Origin: Nectonema munidae
Lineage: Eukaryota; Nematomorpha; Nectonematoida; Nectonematidae
Length of the DNA stretch: 64,000 nucleotides
NCBI GenBank assembly: GCA_030549495.1
Contig: JAUIRK010000227.1
Span: forward strand, 1-64,000
Direction of reading: 5' to 3'
Shown: one piece after another, positions 49,201 through 59,600 of the stretch
Position numbering within the stretch: the stretch's first letter is position 1
How the letters are laid out: each line of letters begins with the position of its first letter
Notes under the pieces: generated by a model
Databases searched by the model: none
Told to the model about the DNA's origin: nothing
Seen by the model: the letters and a program-made list of their open reading frames with translations, nothing else
Made by a program: the position numbers and the translations under genes

Positions 49201-50515
49201 CTACAATAGCCATTGCATCAAGATATAATTGATGCATTTGGCGTGAAGACCCCTGAAAAGTGGATGGAAGAATTACAATATTACCGGCGCGTAAATTACG
49301 ATCATCAGCAGTACTTTGAAGATGGTCGACCAAACCTTGATATGTTTCTGCTCTAAGTTGCCTTTGATTATTTCGAATAAAAGAAAGGCGTTGACCTTCA
49401 ACTTTGACATAGGCATCAACCAAAAATTGTTGAAATAATTTACCTGCTAAATGCAAAGCAGAAAAATCATTTCTAAAAGCAAGTCTATAAACATAATATT
49501 CTAATTGTGTTAGTCTATTGCGGACCGGAGTTGAATGTTGTGGAAAATGATTAAGATTTGTGTCCCATCCAGCTTCGCCTCTAGGAAAAATTAGTGGGTA
49601 AATCATTGAATCAATGTTTGCAGAAATATATGGGATGTGTCTAAGAGGTTGATTATGGGGATATACAACAATTTGGTTATTAAGTGGAGGGGCACCATCA
49701 TTACTGGTGAAAATTGCGGCAACTTCTTCGTGTAGAGGAGCATTATATCTTCTTCTGTCATTACCTTCACGCATTACCATTGTTATTATTGATGGTAAAC
49801 GGTTCTCTTGCTTTGCAATTTCTTCTTGTTCTTTTTCAACATCGGCCATATGCCTATATGCGGCAGCATATGGTGAAACTCTGTTTAATACATTCTGAAT
49901 TATTTCGATAACATCTCTTTTACATGTAAAATTGGATGGATTAGCCATTCTCATATTCAATGCAGTTGCTGGCTCAATAATATATAATTGACTGAAATTG
50001 GGTGTTTGATTTTCAACAGGATGCAGGGAACCATACCTATGATACATTTGTCCAGAAATCCTGAAACATGGAGTACCACTTCCAGGTGGTGTACGTATAT
50101 TTGCTTGTAAACTTGCAAAACAAAAAGCATTATTATAGATTCTTATGTTTTTACGGAAATGTCTTGCTCTAGGAGAATCACTTAAATATAAGTCTTTTAG
50201 TTCTTGTGGAAAATCTTCAAGATTTGGTAGTGTTACTTTTCCGTTAACACAACACTTGAATGATTCTGTTGGAAATTTGATTGCACGACAATGTGGACAA
50301 AGAATGTTAAACTGACCTAAATAATGCAAATCAGGTAAAATATTTTGATTGTTTATTCTTGCGGAATTAAGGGAACTTGAAGTATTTGTATTATTAAATC
50401 TGTTAATTCTTTGGCGTAGTGCATTGCAATATCTACGTTCTTCGGTTTCTTCTGCAGTCTCATTTGCACGCCTTCGTTGTTGACTTAAAGAATATCCGGT
50501 TCTTGTAGAGTCCAT
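46283..50515 (-). CDS. Helitron RepHel protein (E3), uninterrupted
   Basis: Rolling-circle transposase-helicase: the Rep domain nicks and rejoins DNA strands and the helicase unwinds them during transposition in the nucleus. Numbering from the open-frame start at 50,533, the frame has one KRANET repeat (22-34), the CPHC finger (79-82) followed by C94/C95, Rep motif LTFTCNPKWPE (454-464), the HVH metal-binding motif (521-523) and Y656/Y660, the expected pair of catalytic tyrosines. It continues with Walker A GPGGTGKT (985-992), FDEAS (1064-1068), GGDFRQTLP (1100-1108) and ALSRARS (1377-1383). The stop is at 46,283. Total 1,416 codons, within the usual Helitron range. The frame's first codon is GTG at 50,533; the first ATG is at 50,515, used here. 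A frame change just upstream separates it from the N-terminal frame. No host gene fragment is fused to it. Confidence 0.93.
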   Translation of the reverse strand: MDSTRTGYSLSQQRRRANETAEETEERRYCNALRQRINRFNNTNTSSSLNSARINNQNILPDLHYLGQFNILCPHCRAIKFPTESFKCCVNGKVTLPNLEDFPQELKDLYLSDSPRARHFRKNIRIYNNAFCFASLQANIRTPPGSGTPCFRISGQMYHRYGSLHPVENQTPNFSQLYIIEPATALNMRMANPSNFTCKRDVIEIIQNVLNRVSPYAAAYRHMADVEKEQEEIAKQENRLPSIITMVMREGNDRRRYNAPLHEEVAAIFTSNDGAPPLNNQIVVYPHNQPLRHIPYISANIDSMIYPLIFPRGEAGWDTNLNHFPQHSTPVRNRLTQLEYYVYRLAFRNDFSALHLAGKLFQQFLVDAYVKVEGQRLSFIRNNQRQLRAETYQGLVDHLQSTADDRNLRAGNIVILPSTFQGSSRQMHQLYLDAMAIVAKNGKPDLFLTFTCNPKWPEIVENLLPDQTPSDRPDLVSRVFKLKVEALKNDLKNGVLGVICGHVDVIEFQKRGLPHVHMLLHLSNDSKLYNADDIDTLISAQIPDPEENPELYEIIKSCMIHGPCGHLNNSSQCMQDGTCIKDYPKQFNQRTILNNNGYPLYFRPDNGRTVTIRNVELDNRWVVPYNPFLCKKYSAHINLEACVSIKSVKYLYKYVYKGHDTAHVEINERIDHDEIKTYLDARYVSPPEASWRLFTFPMHTQSHNIIRLPLHLPNQQTIYFREGEENPALSRAHHTMLIAWFYLNQNDENARQYLYTDIPYHYVFKSSEKKWVIRQRGAEKVVSRMYNASIREGERYFLRILLLHVPGATSYEYLKTYNGTLYSTFREACIARNLLVDDSLWVRTITELVETASPSQIRTSFSFILIHGEPSNPSHLWQTFRYDMIEDYLLYESDFKAEQSALAEIQSILEQFGKTLIDFGLPELKETLIEDPPNIQQARQEASNLRNMLNPEQISVADSVIGSLEKNDKSSAKVFFIDGPGGTGKTFTYNYIIKEIIGRNLNVLTCAWTGIAATLLEKGRTVHSVFKLPVPVLDNSTCNIKPNSKHAEFIRKQDIIIFDEASMIPKYALEAIDKMLRDICNTSIPFAGKIILLGGDFRQTLPVVKRGNPAQIIETCLKSSYIWPLVKVFHLHTNMRAAQQDHLFSEFLLSLGNGQLPVNYNDPFKDCIEIPNQCVLTKSDNIIASVFNDDGINVADKVILTPTNQDSLEINNQVLHQLSGESKTYYSTDSVVTDNQEEIDLYPMEFLNSLTPSGMPQHKLILKVGCIVMLLRNLSLKDGLCNGTRLRITKLLDNTIECQILTGVNCGKNVLITRISLSPNDTNLPFQIKRIQFPLRLSYALTINKSQGQTFEKVGIFLRKPCFSHGQLYVALSRARSFQAIKFQVYQTHQQGYHNNNLYTKNIVYPQIFH

Positions 50516-50532
50516 TGCACGCTTCGTTTTCA

Positions 50533-51063
50533 CTAAAGAATTTTGTTACGTTCTTCGGTTTCTTGTAGAGTCTCATTTGCACGCTTTCGTTGTTGACCTA
50601 AAGTATCCTTGTACCTACGTTTTTCGGTTTCTTGTAGAGTCTCATTTGCACGCTTTACTTTTTTACGCATAACATCTTCTTGTTTATGAATTTTTTTGTT
50701 GCTTCCAAAATTTTGATCGGTATTAGTTATGGAAAATATATTTGTTATAGTTTCGCTATCTCTTTTTCTTTTTTTTTGGTTATAAATATTATGATTTTTA
50801 GGGTTAGCATGGTCAGTTGTAAAAAAATTTTTAGAAGACCCTTGGTCGTTGTTGTTATAGAGATGATTTGTATAAAAATTTTTAGAAGAGCCTTGCTTAT
50901 TGTAGTCATAAAGATCATGGTGTGTTACATTAGTATCATTGGTAAAAACATTTATGGCATGGGTTAGATGTTTTATATAGTTGATATCCCGAGAAATGTT
51001 GTTGGTAGGTTTGGAATTAGCATGAGCTTTATTCAAGTTTTTTTTGGTTGTATTAAAATCCAT
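50533..51063 (-). CDS. Helitron N-terminal domain frame (E3)
   Basis: From the conserved Met at 51,063 (MDFNTTKKNLN) it encodes the Asn/Thr-rich start, two QGSSKNFYTN-type repeats, the basic KKRKRDSETITNIF segment and two KRANET repeats, ending EERNKIL-stop. It overlaps the RepHel frame by one base (TAGTG). In copy E4 the same region is continuous with Rep, so the family protein is one chain and E3 has lost continuity here. KRANET-type repeats ahead of Rep occur in other Helitron proteins; their role is unknown to me. Confidence 0.75.
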   Translation of the reverse strand: MDFNTTKKNLNKAHANSKPTNNISRDINYIKHLTHAINVFTNDTNVTHHDLYDYNKQGSSKNFYTNHLYNNNDQGSSKNFFTTDHANPKNHNIYNQKKRKRDSETITNIFSITNTDQNFGSNKKIHKQEDVMRKKVKRANETLQETEKRRYKDTLGQQRKRANETLQETEERNKIL

Positions 51064-51459
51064 TGTGGGGCGATATGTTATTAGAAAATTGTAATAATGA
51101 ATAGAAAAAATTGTTTGTGTTATCAATATAAAAAAAAATTGAAGCATTCTGATTGGTTGAAATATTTATATATGTTTTGTGTATGTATTTGTTTGTAGCA
51201 TTCTGATTGGTTGTAATGTATTTGTTTGGGGAAATATCTTTATGTGTGTATTTTTTATATGGTCTGATGAGGCTAATGGTCATATATGGTTTAGTGGTGA
51301 GTCTATTCTGTTTTTAAATACACACAAAACATATATAATAATTCAACCAATCAGAATGCTTCAAAACATACATATATAATACAAATACATATAAAAAATT
51401 CAACCAATCAGAATGCTTCCAGCGACAGAAACAAAAACGCTAGCTTATTATAATATAGA
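51040..51459 (-). promoter_or_regulatory. Helitron leader with inverted CCAAT boxes
   Basis: Between the 5' end and the first conserved Met the words GATTGG or CCAATC occur at about 51,150, 51,200, 51,345 and 51,405. They face one way near the 5' end and the other way near the coding start. CTGATTGG is the classic Y-box form of an NF-Y site. No clear TATA box is singled out in such A+T-rich DNA. The promoter role is inferred. Confidence 0.4.
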
Positions 51460-51548
51460 CTGTCCCGTCTTTTCCTCTCAAAATAGGTTTGGGAGTTATT
51501 TGAGTTGTTTAATTTGAATTTTTGTTTGGGGTTTGGGTTTTTGGTGGG

Positions 51549-51579
<31 letters not shown>

Positions 51580-51740
51580 TTATTTTTTTTTTTTTATATG
51601 TTGTTATGTTATTGGTTTAGTGATCATAATTATATAAATACAAAAAATATAAATAATTTAAACAATCACAATTCAAAAATATAAAAAATAAATAAATAAT
51701 TTCAACCAATCAAATGCTTCAAAAATACAAATATAATACT
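51460..51740. other. Degraded Helitron-like DNA with long T tracts
   Basis: It can be followed as a Helitron copy with many bases missing (CTGTCCCGTC for CTAGCCGGTCCCGTGGTC, then TCAACCAATCAAATGC). It contains a T-run of about 26 bases near 51,550 and G-rich words such as GTTTGGGGTTTGGG. It looks more like a low-quality consensus than an old mutated copy. Confidence 0.5.
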
Positions 51741-52284
51741 ACGGTCCGTGTCGTTTCTCGCTTCGCTGAAAATAGGATTCTGGGTAGTGTGTATATTGAG
51801 TTGCTAATTCAAATTCTCTTCGCTCAAAACGACCACGGGACGGCTAGTTTTTTTTGTTTAGGCTACGCTCGAAACATAGGATTCTGGGTAGTGTGTATTT
51901 TGAGTTGCTAATAGTGTTATATGGTATGGTGGTCAGTTTTTAGAATAATTGTATCTTTTCTGTGTATTTTTCTATTACACCATATAAAAATACATACAAA
52001 AGATATTTCAACCAATCAGAATGCTTCAATCGACACTCACACTACAGATATATGAACTCATCACACATATAAAAATACACATAAAACATAATAATTTCAA
52101 CCAATCATAATGCTTCAAACACATACATAGACAAAACACATATATAAATAAATTCAACCAATCAGAATGCTTCCAGCGACAATATCACACCATATAAAAA
52201 TACACACAAAACACATATATAAATAATTTCAACCAATCAGAATGCTTCCAGCGACACACACACGCTAGCTTATTATAATATAGA
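51741..52284 (-). mobile_element. Non-autonomous Helitron, minus strand
   Basis: The 5' end is at 52,284; leader subrepeats, TATGGTGTAATAG and the double tail follow. Its 3' terminus (near 51,745, CTACGGTCCGTGTCG) is missing several bases. No coding region. Confidence 0.85.
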
Positions 52285-53126
52285 TAGACTAGCCCGTCCC
52301 GTGGTCGTTTCTCGCTTCGCTCGAAACATAGGATTCTGGGTAGTATGTATATTGAGTTGCTAATTCAAATTCTCTTCGCTCAAAACGACCACGGGACCGG
52401 CTAGTTTTTTTTTGTTTAGGATACGCTTGAAAAATAGGATTCTTGGTAGTTGTAATTTGATTGATTTTAATCAAAAAATATCAGTACTATTGAATTAACG
52501 ATTCTTATTTTTGACAGATTTTGATTGATTTTCAAACAAAATCAACACGATAAAAAGGATATAGTTATTTAATTTGAAAATCAATTAAAATAAGCCACGA
52601 AGCTGCGGTGAACTGCATACACTAAACATGGCGGTTTTTATTCCTGCATTTTACATGTGTATTTCTGAAAATATGATTTTTTTGTTTATTATTCTGAGCT
52701 TACCTATATGTATATGTATGTATAAATGAATTTTAAATTAGTTTATCTGGAATATAGGTCCCCCCATAAAGGTATTAACCGCTCAAAGGCGGGGGTATCA
52801 TGTGAGCCAGAAATCTCACACTCTTTGTTGCCTGTTTGGCTATGACTACTAATTAGTTATCTAATTACTGTGTTTTCCAATTCTTACATATGTTTTTGAC
52901 TGTTTTCTACTCTTTTTAAAGATATTTCTAATTGTCTATTGGGCTGATTTTTAACAGCGATTTTGTATTATGTGTATTTTCAAGTATTTTTACCTACAAC
53001 TTTAAGGTTCTACTTTGTATTGCCCCATCCACATATGATATATTTATTAGAATTCATTTTTTTTAGTATTTTTAGTTTTGTTAAAAATATTTGTGTAGTA
53101 TTGATTTTTTTAGTTTTTTTCTCATT

Positions 53127-56100
53127 TCAATGAAAAATTTGTGGGTAAACTATATTTTTTGTATATAAATTATTGTTGTGATATCCTTGTTGATGTGTTT
53201 GATAGACCTGAAATTTAATGGCCTGAAAAGATCTTGCTCTTGAAAGGGCAACATAAAGTTGTCCATGACTGAAACATGGTTTTCTTAAAAAAATACCAAC
53301 TTTTTCAAAAGTTTGTCCCTGACTTTTATTGATAGTGAGTGCATACGACAATCTGAGAGGAAACTGAATACGCTTAATTTGAAAGGGTAGATTTGTATCG
53401 TTAGGAGACAGTGAAATTCTAGTAATGAGAACATTCTTTCCACAGTTAACACCAGTAAGAATTTGACATTCAATTGTATTATCCAATAATTTAGTTATTC
53501 TAAGACGTGTTCCATTACAGAGACCATCCTTAAGACTAAGATTTCGAAGAAGCATTACGATACATCCTACTTTTAAAATGAGTTTATGTTGTGGCATACC
53601 AGATGGTGTTAAGGAATTGAGAAATTCCATTGGATAAAGATCAATTTCTTCTTGATTATCTGTAACAACAGAGTCAGTACTGTAATATGTTTTAGATTCC
53701 CCCGAAAGTTGATGTAGTACTTGGTTGTTAATTTCTAAAGAGTCTTCATTGGTAGGAGTTAAAATGACTTTGTCTGCAACGTTAATACCATCATCATTAA
53801 AAACAGAAGCAATGATGTTATCACTTTTAGTTAATACACATTGATTTGGTATCTCAATACAATCTTTGAAAGGATCGTTATAGTTAACAGGCAATTGTCC
53901 ATTTCCCAGAGAAAGAAGAAATTCTGAAAAGAGGTGGTCTTGTTGAGCTGCCCTCATGTTGGTGTGAAGATGAAAAACTTTAACTAATGGCCATATATAT
54001 GAACTTTTCAAGCATGTTTCACTGATTTGAGCGGGGTTTCCTCTTTTTACAACTGGTAATGTTTGACGGAAGTCTCCGCCGAGAAGAATAATTTTTCCAG
54101 CAAATGGTATACTTGTGTTGCAGATATCTCTAAGCATTTTATCAATGGCTTCAAGGGCGTATTTAGGAATCATGCTTGCTTCGTCAAAAATTATAATATC
54201 TTGTTTACGGATAAATTCTGCATGTTTACTATTTGGTTTAATATTACATGTTGAATTATCTAAAACAGGAACAGGTAATTTAAAAACGGAATGAACAGTC
54301 CTGCCATTTTCCAATAAAGTGGCAGCAATTCCTGTCCAAGCACAAGTAAGAACATTCAAATTACGACCAATTATTTCTTTAATAATGTAGTTATATGTGA
54401 AAGTCTTACCGGTGCCACCTGGACCATCAATAAAGAAAACTTTAGCTGAAGATTTGTCATTTTTTTCTAATGAACCAATTACTGAATCGGCAACCGAAAT
54501 CTGTTCTGGGTTAAGCATATTTCTTAAATTAGAAGCTTCTTGTCTAGCTTGTTGGATATTGGGTGGATCTTCAATTAATGTTTCTTTCAATTCTGGAAGT
54601 CCAAAATCAATAAGTGTCTTACCAAATTGTTCGAGAATACTTTGAATTTCTGCAAGTGCAGATTGTTCAGCTTTAAAATCCGACTCATACTGGAGATAAT
54701 CCTCTATCATATCGTAACGAAAGGTTTGCCACAAATGAGAAGGATTACTTGGCTCACCATGAATTAAAATAAAAGAAAATGAAGTTCTTATTTGTGAAGG
54801 AGATGCCGTTTCAACTAATTCTGTCATTGTGCGAACCCATAAACTGTCATCTACTAATAAATTACGTGCAATACATGCTTCCCTAAAAGTTGAATATAAA
54901 GTTCCATATGTTTTTAAATACTCATAAGATGTGGCACCAGGTACGTGCAAAAGAAGAATGCGTAGAAAGTATCGCTCACCCTCTCTAATACTGGCGTTAT
55001 ACATTCTACTTACTACTTTCTCAGCCCCGTCTCTGTCTAATTACCCATTTTTTTCCGAACTTTTGAAGACATAATGATAAGGAATATCGGTGTATAAGTA
55101 CTGCCTGGCGTTTTCATCATTTTGATTTAGGTAGAACCAAGCAATTAACATTGTATGATGGGCCCTAGAAAGGGCAGGATTTTCTTCGCCTTCTCTAAAA
55201 TAAATTGTTTGCTGATTAGGAAGATGTAATGGGAGTCTAATAATATTATGGCTTTGTGTATGCATGGGGAATGTAAATAAGCGCCAGGATGCTTCAGGAG
55301 GAGAAACATATCTGGCATCTAAATATGTTTTAATTTCATCATGATCAATGCGTTCATTAATTTCAACATGAGCTGTGTCATGGCCTTTGTAGACATATTT
55401 GTAAAGATATTTAACACTTTTGATACTAACGCAGGCCTCTAAATTTATATGCGCGCTGTATTTTTTACATAGAAAAGGGTTATAAGGGACAACCCATCTG
55501 TTATCTAATTCAACATTTCTGATAGTGACTGTGCGGCCGTTGTCAGGTCTAAAATATAAAGGATAGCCATTATTATTAAGGATAGTGCTCTGATTAAATT
55601 ATTTAGAATAGTCTTTAATGCAAGTTCCATCTTGCATACATTGTGATGAATTGTTCAAATGTCCACATGGACCATGGATCATGCAAGATTTAATTATTTC
55701 ATATAGTTCTTGGTTTTCTTCAGGATCAGGAATTTGTGCAGAAATCAGGGTGTCAATGTGCTCTGCATTATACAATTTAGAATCATTACTTAGATGTAAG
55801 AGCATGTGAACATGAGGAAGTCCTCTTTTTTGGAACTCAATAACATCCACGTGGCCACAAATAACACCAAGAACACCATTCTTTAAGTCATTCTTTAATG
55901 CTTCAACTTTTAATTTGAAAACGCGTGAAACCAAGTCGGGTCTATCTGAAGGTGTTTGATCTGGCAATAAATTTTCAACAATTTCTGGCCATTTTGGATT
56001 GCATGTAAATGTTAAAAAAAGATCTGGTTTTCCATTTTTAGCTACAAGTGCCATTGCATCAAGATATAATTGATGCATTTGACGTGAAGACCCCTGAAAA

Positions 56101-57914
56101 GTGGATGGAAGAATTACAATATTACCGGCGCGTAAATTACGATCATTAGCAGTACTTTGAAGATGGTCGACCAAACCTTGATATGTTTCTGCTCTAAGTT
56201 GCCTTTGATTATTTCGAATAAAAGAAAGGCGTTGACCTTCAACTTTGACATAGGCATCAACCAAAAATTGTTGAAATAATTTACCTGCTAAATGCAAAGC
56301 AGAAAAATCATTTCTAAAAGCAAGTCTATAAACATAATATTCTAATTGTGTCAGTCTATTGCGGACCGGAGTTGAATGTTTTGGAAAATGATTAAGATTT
56401 GGGTCCCATCCAGCTTGGCCTCTTGGAAAAATTAGTGGGTAAATCATTGAATCAATGTTTGCAGAAATATATGGAATGTGTCTAAGAGGTTGATTATGGG
56501 GATATACAACAATTTGGTTATTAAGTGGAGGGGCACCATCATTACTGGTGAAAATTGCGGCAACTTCTTCGTGTAGAGGAGCATTATATCTTCTTCTGTC
56601 ATTACCTTCACGCATTACCATTGTTATTATTGATGGTAAACGGTTCTCTTGCTTTGCAATTTCTTCTTGTTCTTTTTCAACATCGGCCATATGCCTATAT
56701 GCCGCAGCATATGGCGAAACTCTGTTTAATAAATTCTGAATTATTTCGATAACATCTCTTTTACATGTAAAATTGGATGGATTAGCCATTCTCATATTCA
56801 ATGCAGTTGCTGGCTCAATAATATATAATTGACTGAAATTGGGTGTTTGATTTTCAACAGGATGCAGGGAACCATACCTATGATACATTTGTCCAGAAAT
56901 CCTGAAACATGGAGTACCACTTCCAGGTGGTGTACGTATATTTGCTTGTAAACTTGCAAAACAAAAAGCATTATTATAGATTCTTATGTTTTTACGGAAA
57001 TGTCTTGCTCTAGGAGAATCACTTAAATATAAGTCTTTTAGTTCTTGTGGAAAATCTTCTAGATTTGGTAGTGTTACTTTTCCGTTAACACAACACTTGA
57101 ATGATTCTGTTGGAAATTTGATTGCACGACAATGTGGACAAAGAATGTTAAACTGACCTAAATAATGCAAATCAGGTAAAATATTTTGATTGTTTATTCT
57201 TGCGGAATTAAGGGAACTTGAAGTATTTGTATTATTAAATCTGTTAATTCTTTGGCGTAGTGCATTGAAATATGTACGTTCTTCGGTTTGTTGTGAAGTC
57301 TCATTTGCACGCCTTCGTTCTTCACGTAAAGAATTATTGTGTCTACGTTCTTCGGTTTGTTGTGCAGTTTCATTTGCACGCTTTCGTTGTTGACCTAAAT
57401 TATCTTTGTACCTACGTTCTTCGGTTTCTTGTAGAGTCTCATTTGCACGCTTTACTTTTTTACGCATAACATCTTCTTGTTTATGAATTTTTTTGTTGAT
57501 TCCAAAATTTTGATCGGTATTAGTTATGGAAAATATATTTGTTATAGTTTCGCTATCTCTTTTTCTTTTTTTGTGGTTATTAATATTATGATTTTTAGAG
57601 TTAGCATGATCAGTTGTAAAAAAATTTTTAGAAGAACCTTGGTTGTTGTTGTTATAGTGATCATTTGTATAAAAATTTTTTGAAGACCCTTGGTCATCAT
57701 TGTTATAGAGATGATTTGTATAAAAATTTTTAGAAGAGCCTTGCTTATTGTAGTCATAATAAAGATCATGAGGTGTTACATTAGTATCATTAGTAAAAAT
57801 ATTTATGGTTTGGGTTAGATGATTTATATAGTTGATATCCCGAGAAATGTTGTTGGTAGGTTTGGAATTAGCATGAGCTTTATTCAAGTTTTTTTTGGTT
57901 GTATTAGAATCCAT
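53127..57914 (-). pseudogene. Broken Helitron RepHel gene (E4)
   Basis: From the conserved Met at 57,914 the frame is continuous through three QGSSKNFYTN-type repeats, three KRANET repeats, the CPHC finger and the Rep HVH motif, which shows the family protein is one chain of about 1,650 residues. A stop at 55,599-55,601 (CAA to TAA in KDYSKQF) ends it before the Y-x3-Y motif. Small indels near 55,025-55,055 shift the frame, and a three-base loss near 54,904 changes YNG to YG, as in E1. The helicase half (53,127-55,004) is otherwise open with all motifs and has QIS where E3 has QII. Confidence 0.92.
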
Positions 57915-58070
57915 TGTGGGGCGATATGCAATTAGAAAATTGTAATAATGAATAGAAAAATTGTTTGTGATATCAACAGCAAAAAAAATTGAAGCATTCT
58001 GATTGATTGAAATCATTTATTTATATGTTTTGTGTCTGTCTGTCACTGGAAGCATTTTGAATGGTTGAAT

Positions 58071-58681
58071 TTATTATGTTTTGTGTGTATTTTTATATGG
58101 CGTGATGAGTTGCTAATAGTGATATATGGTTTAGTGGTGAGTCATAATCACACTATATAAATACACACAAAACATATAAATAATTTAAACCAATCAGAAT
58201 GGTTCAAACACATACATACAAAAACATAAATAAATAATTTCAACCAATCAGAATGCTTCAAACACATACACACATATAAACTCATCACACCATATAAAAA
58301 TACACACAAAACACATATATAAATAAATTCAACCAATCAGAATGCTTCCAGCGACAGACACACACACACTTGCTTTTTATTTATTATGTTTTGTGTGTAT
58401 TTTTATATGGCGTGATGAGTTGCTAATAGTGATATATGGTTTAGTGGTGAGTCATAATCACACTATATAAATACACACAAAACATATAAATAATTTAAAC
58501 CAATCAGAATGGTTCAAACACATACATACAAAAAACATAAATAAATAATTTCAACCAATCAGAATGCTTCAAACACATACACACATATAAACTCATCACA
58601 CCATATAAAAATACACACAAAACACATATATAAATAAATTCAACCAATCAGAATGCTTCCAGCGACAGACACACACACACT
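58071..58681. repeat. Tandem duplication of 310 bp in the Helitron leader
   Basis: Two copies, 58,071-58,370 and 58,381-58,681, differ by about one base in an A-run. Each runs from ATTATGTTTTGTGTG to CACACACTTGCT and contains TGGTGAGTCATAATC and several CCAAT words. Their near-identity means a very recent event or an assembly duplication. Confidence 0.93.
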
Positions 58682-58699
58682 TGCTTATTATAATATAGA

Positions 58700-59124
58700 C
58701 TAGCCGGTCCCGTGGTCGTTTCTCGCTTCGCTCGAAACATAGGATTCTGGGTAGTGTGTATATTGAGTTGCTAATTCAAATTCGCTTCGCTCGAAACGAC
58801 CACGGGACCGGCTAGTTTTTTTGTTTAGGCTGCGCTCGAAAGATAGGATTCTGGGTAATGTGTATTTTGAGTTGCTAATAGTGTTATATGTTATGGTGGT
58901 CAGTTTTTAGAATATTTGTACCTTTTCTGTGTATTTTTCTATTACACCATATAAAATACATACAAAACGTATTTCAACCAATCAGAATGCTTCAAACACA
59001 TATATACACAAAACATATATAAATAATTTCAACCAATCAAAATGCTTCAAGCGACAAACACACATACAAACTCATCACACCATATAAAAACACACACAAA
59101 ACATATATAAATAATTTCAACTAA
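58700..59124 (-). mobile_element. Non-autonomous Helitron, 5' end missing
   Basis: The 3' CTAG is at 58,700-58,703, followed (rightwards) by the tail with its inverted arms and two leader subrepeats. It breaks off after ATAATTTCAACTAA into a T-run at about 59,124, where unrelated repeats begin. Confidence 0.88.
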
Positions 59125-59128
59125 TTTT

Positions 59129-59600
59129 TTTTTTATGAAAATCAATCAAACCTGTCAAAAAATTGATTTATATATGACAGATAATCTCAAAAAAATATTT
59201 TATCGAAATAATTATATAACGTTTTTTACATATATATACCCATTTTCAAGTACGCTGAGTTTACTGGTAATATTCCTTTCTTAAGAAAATCAGTCAAACC
59301 TGCCAAAAAATGCTCTAAATATGATAGCCCATGCAAAATTATATTTTTTTCTTATAAAAAGTTTTTATACATATATACTCTTTTTCAAGTATGGAGAATT
59401 TAGTGGTGATGTTCATTTTTTATGACAATAAATTAAACCTGTCAAAAATTTGATTTATATATGAGAATATACTATATTATTAACTATACTTATAAAAATT
59501 TTTTACACTTATATACCATTTTCAAGTATGCCCAAATTAGTGGTGATGCTCGTTTTTTATGAAAATCAATTAAACTTGTGAAAAAATAGATTAAAACGGT
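59129..59600. repeat. Diverged tandem repeat, about 140-bp unit
   Basis: The words AAACCTGTCAAAAA (and variants) recur at 59,148, 59,296, 59,435 and 59,572. Each is followed after about 70-90 bp by TTTTTACA-TATATA and CATTTTCAAGTA. About 3.3 diverged copies; no coding potential. Confidence 0.75.

Larger units (their letters stand above)
45434..51459 (-). mobile_element. Full-length Helitron E3 (6,026 bp), possible autonomous copy
   Basis: Both ends are present: 5' TCTATATTATAATAAGC on the minus strand at 51,459 and 3' CTAG at 45,434-45,437. In order (minus strand) it holds a leader of about 390 bp with CCAAT-box words, the N-terminal frame, the uninterrupted Rep-helicase frame, a non-coding block of about 570 bp, and the hairpin-forming tail. 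Element E5 follows at the next base. The near-identity of E3 to E1, E2 and E4 suggests recent spread. Confidence 0.94.
52289..58699 (-). mobile_element. Full-length Helitron E4 (6,411 bp including a 310-bp duplication)
   Basis: The 5' TC is at 58,699 and the 3' CTAG at 52,289-52,292. It has the same layout as E3, including the 570-bp non-coding block. About 310 bp of the leader are duplicated (58,071-58,370 and 58,381-58,681); without that it is about 6.1 kb. The base after its 5' end begins another copy's CTAG. Confidence 0.94.

Noticed and set aside
50516-50533. GTG as start codon of the E3 RepHel frame
   Set aside because: The DNA is eukaryotic, the six codons before the first ATG lie at a frame change inside the KRANET repeat region, and E4 shows that the family protein starts much farther upstream.
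51540-51600. Poly(A)/poly(T) tail of a retrotransposed gene
   Set aside because: The T-runs lie inside a degraded Helitron copy, with Helitron sequence on both sides and no adjacent coding sequence or target duplication.
34470-57769. Frames of 60-95 codons on the opposite strand or in other frames of the RepHel genes
   Set aside because: They are antisense or frame shadows. They appear at the same relative position in each copy because the coding DNA is conserved.
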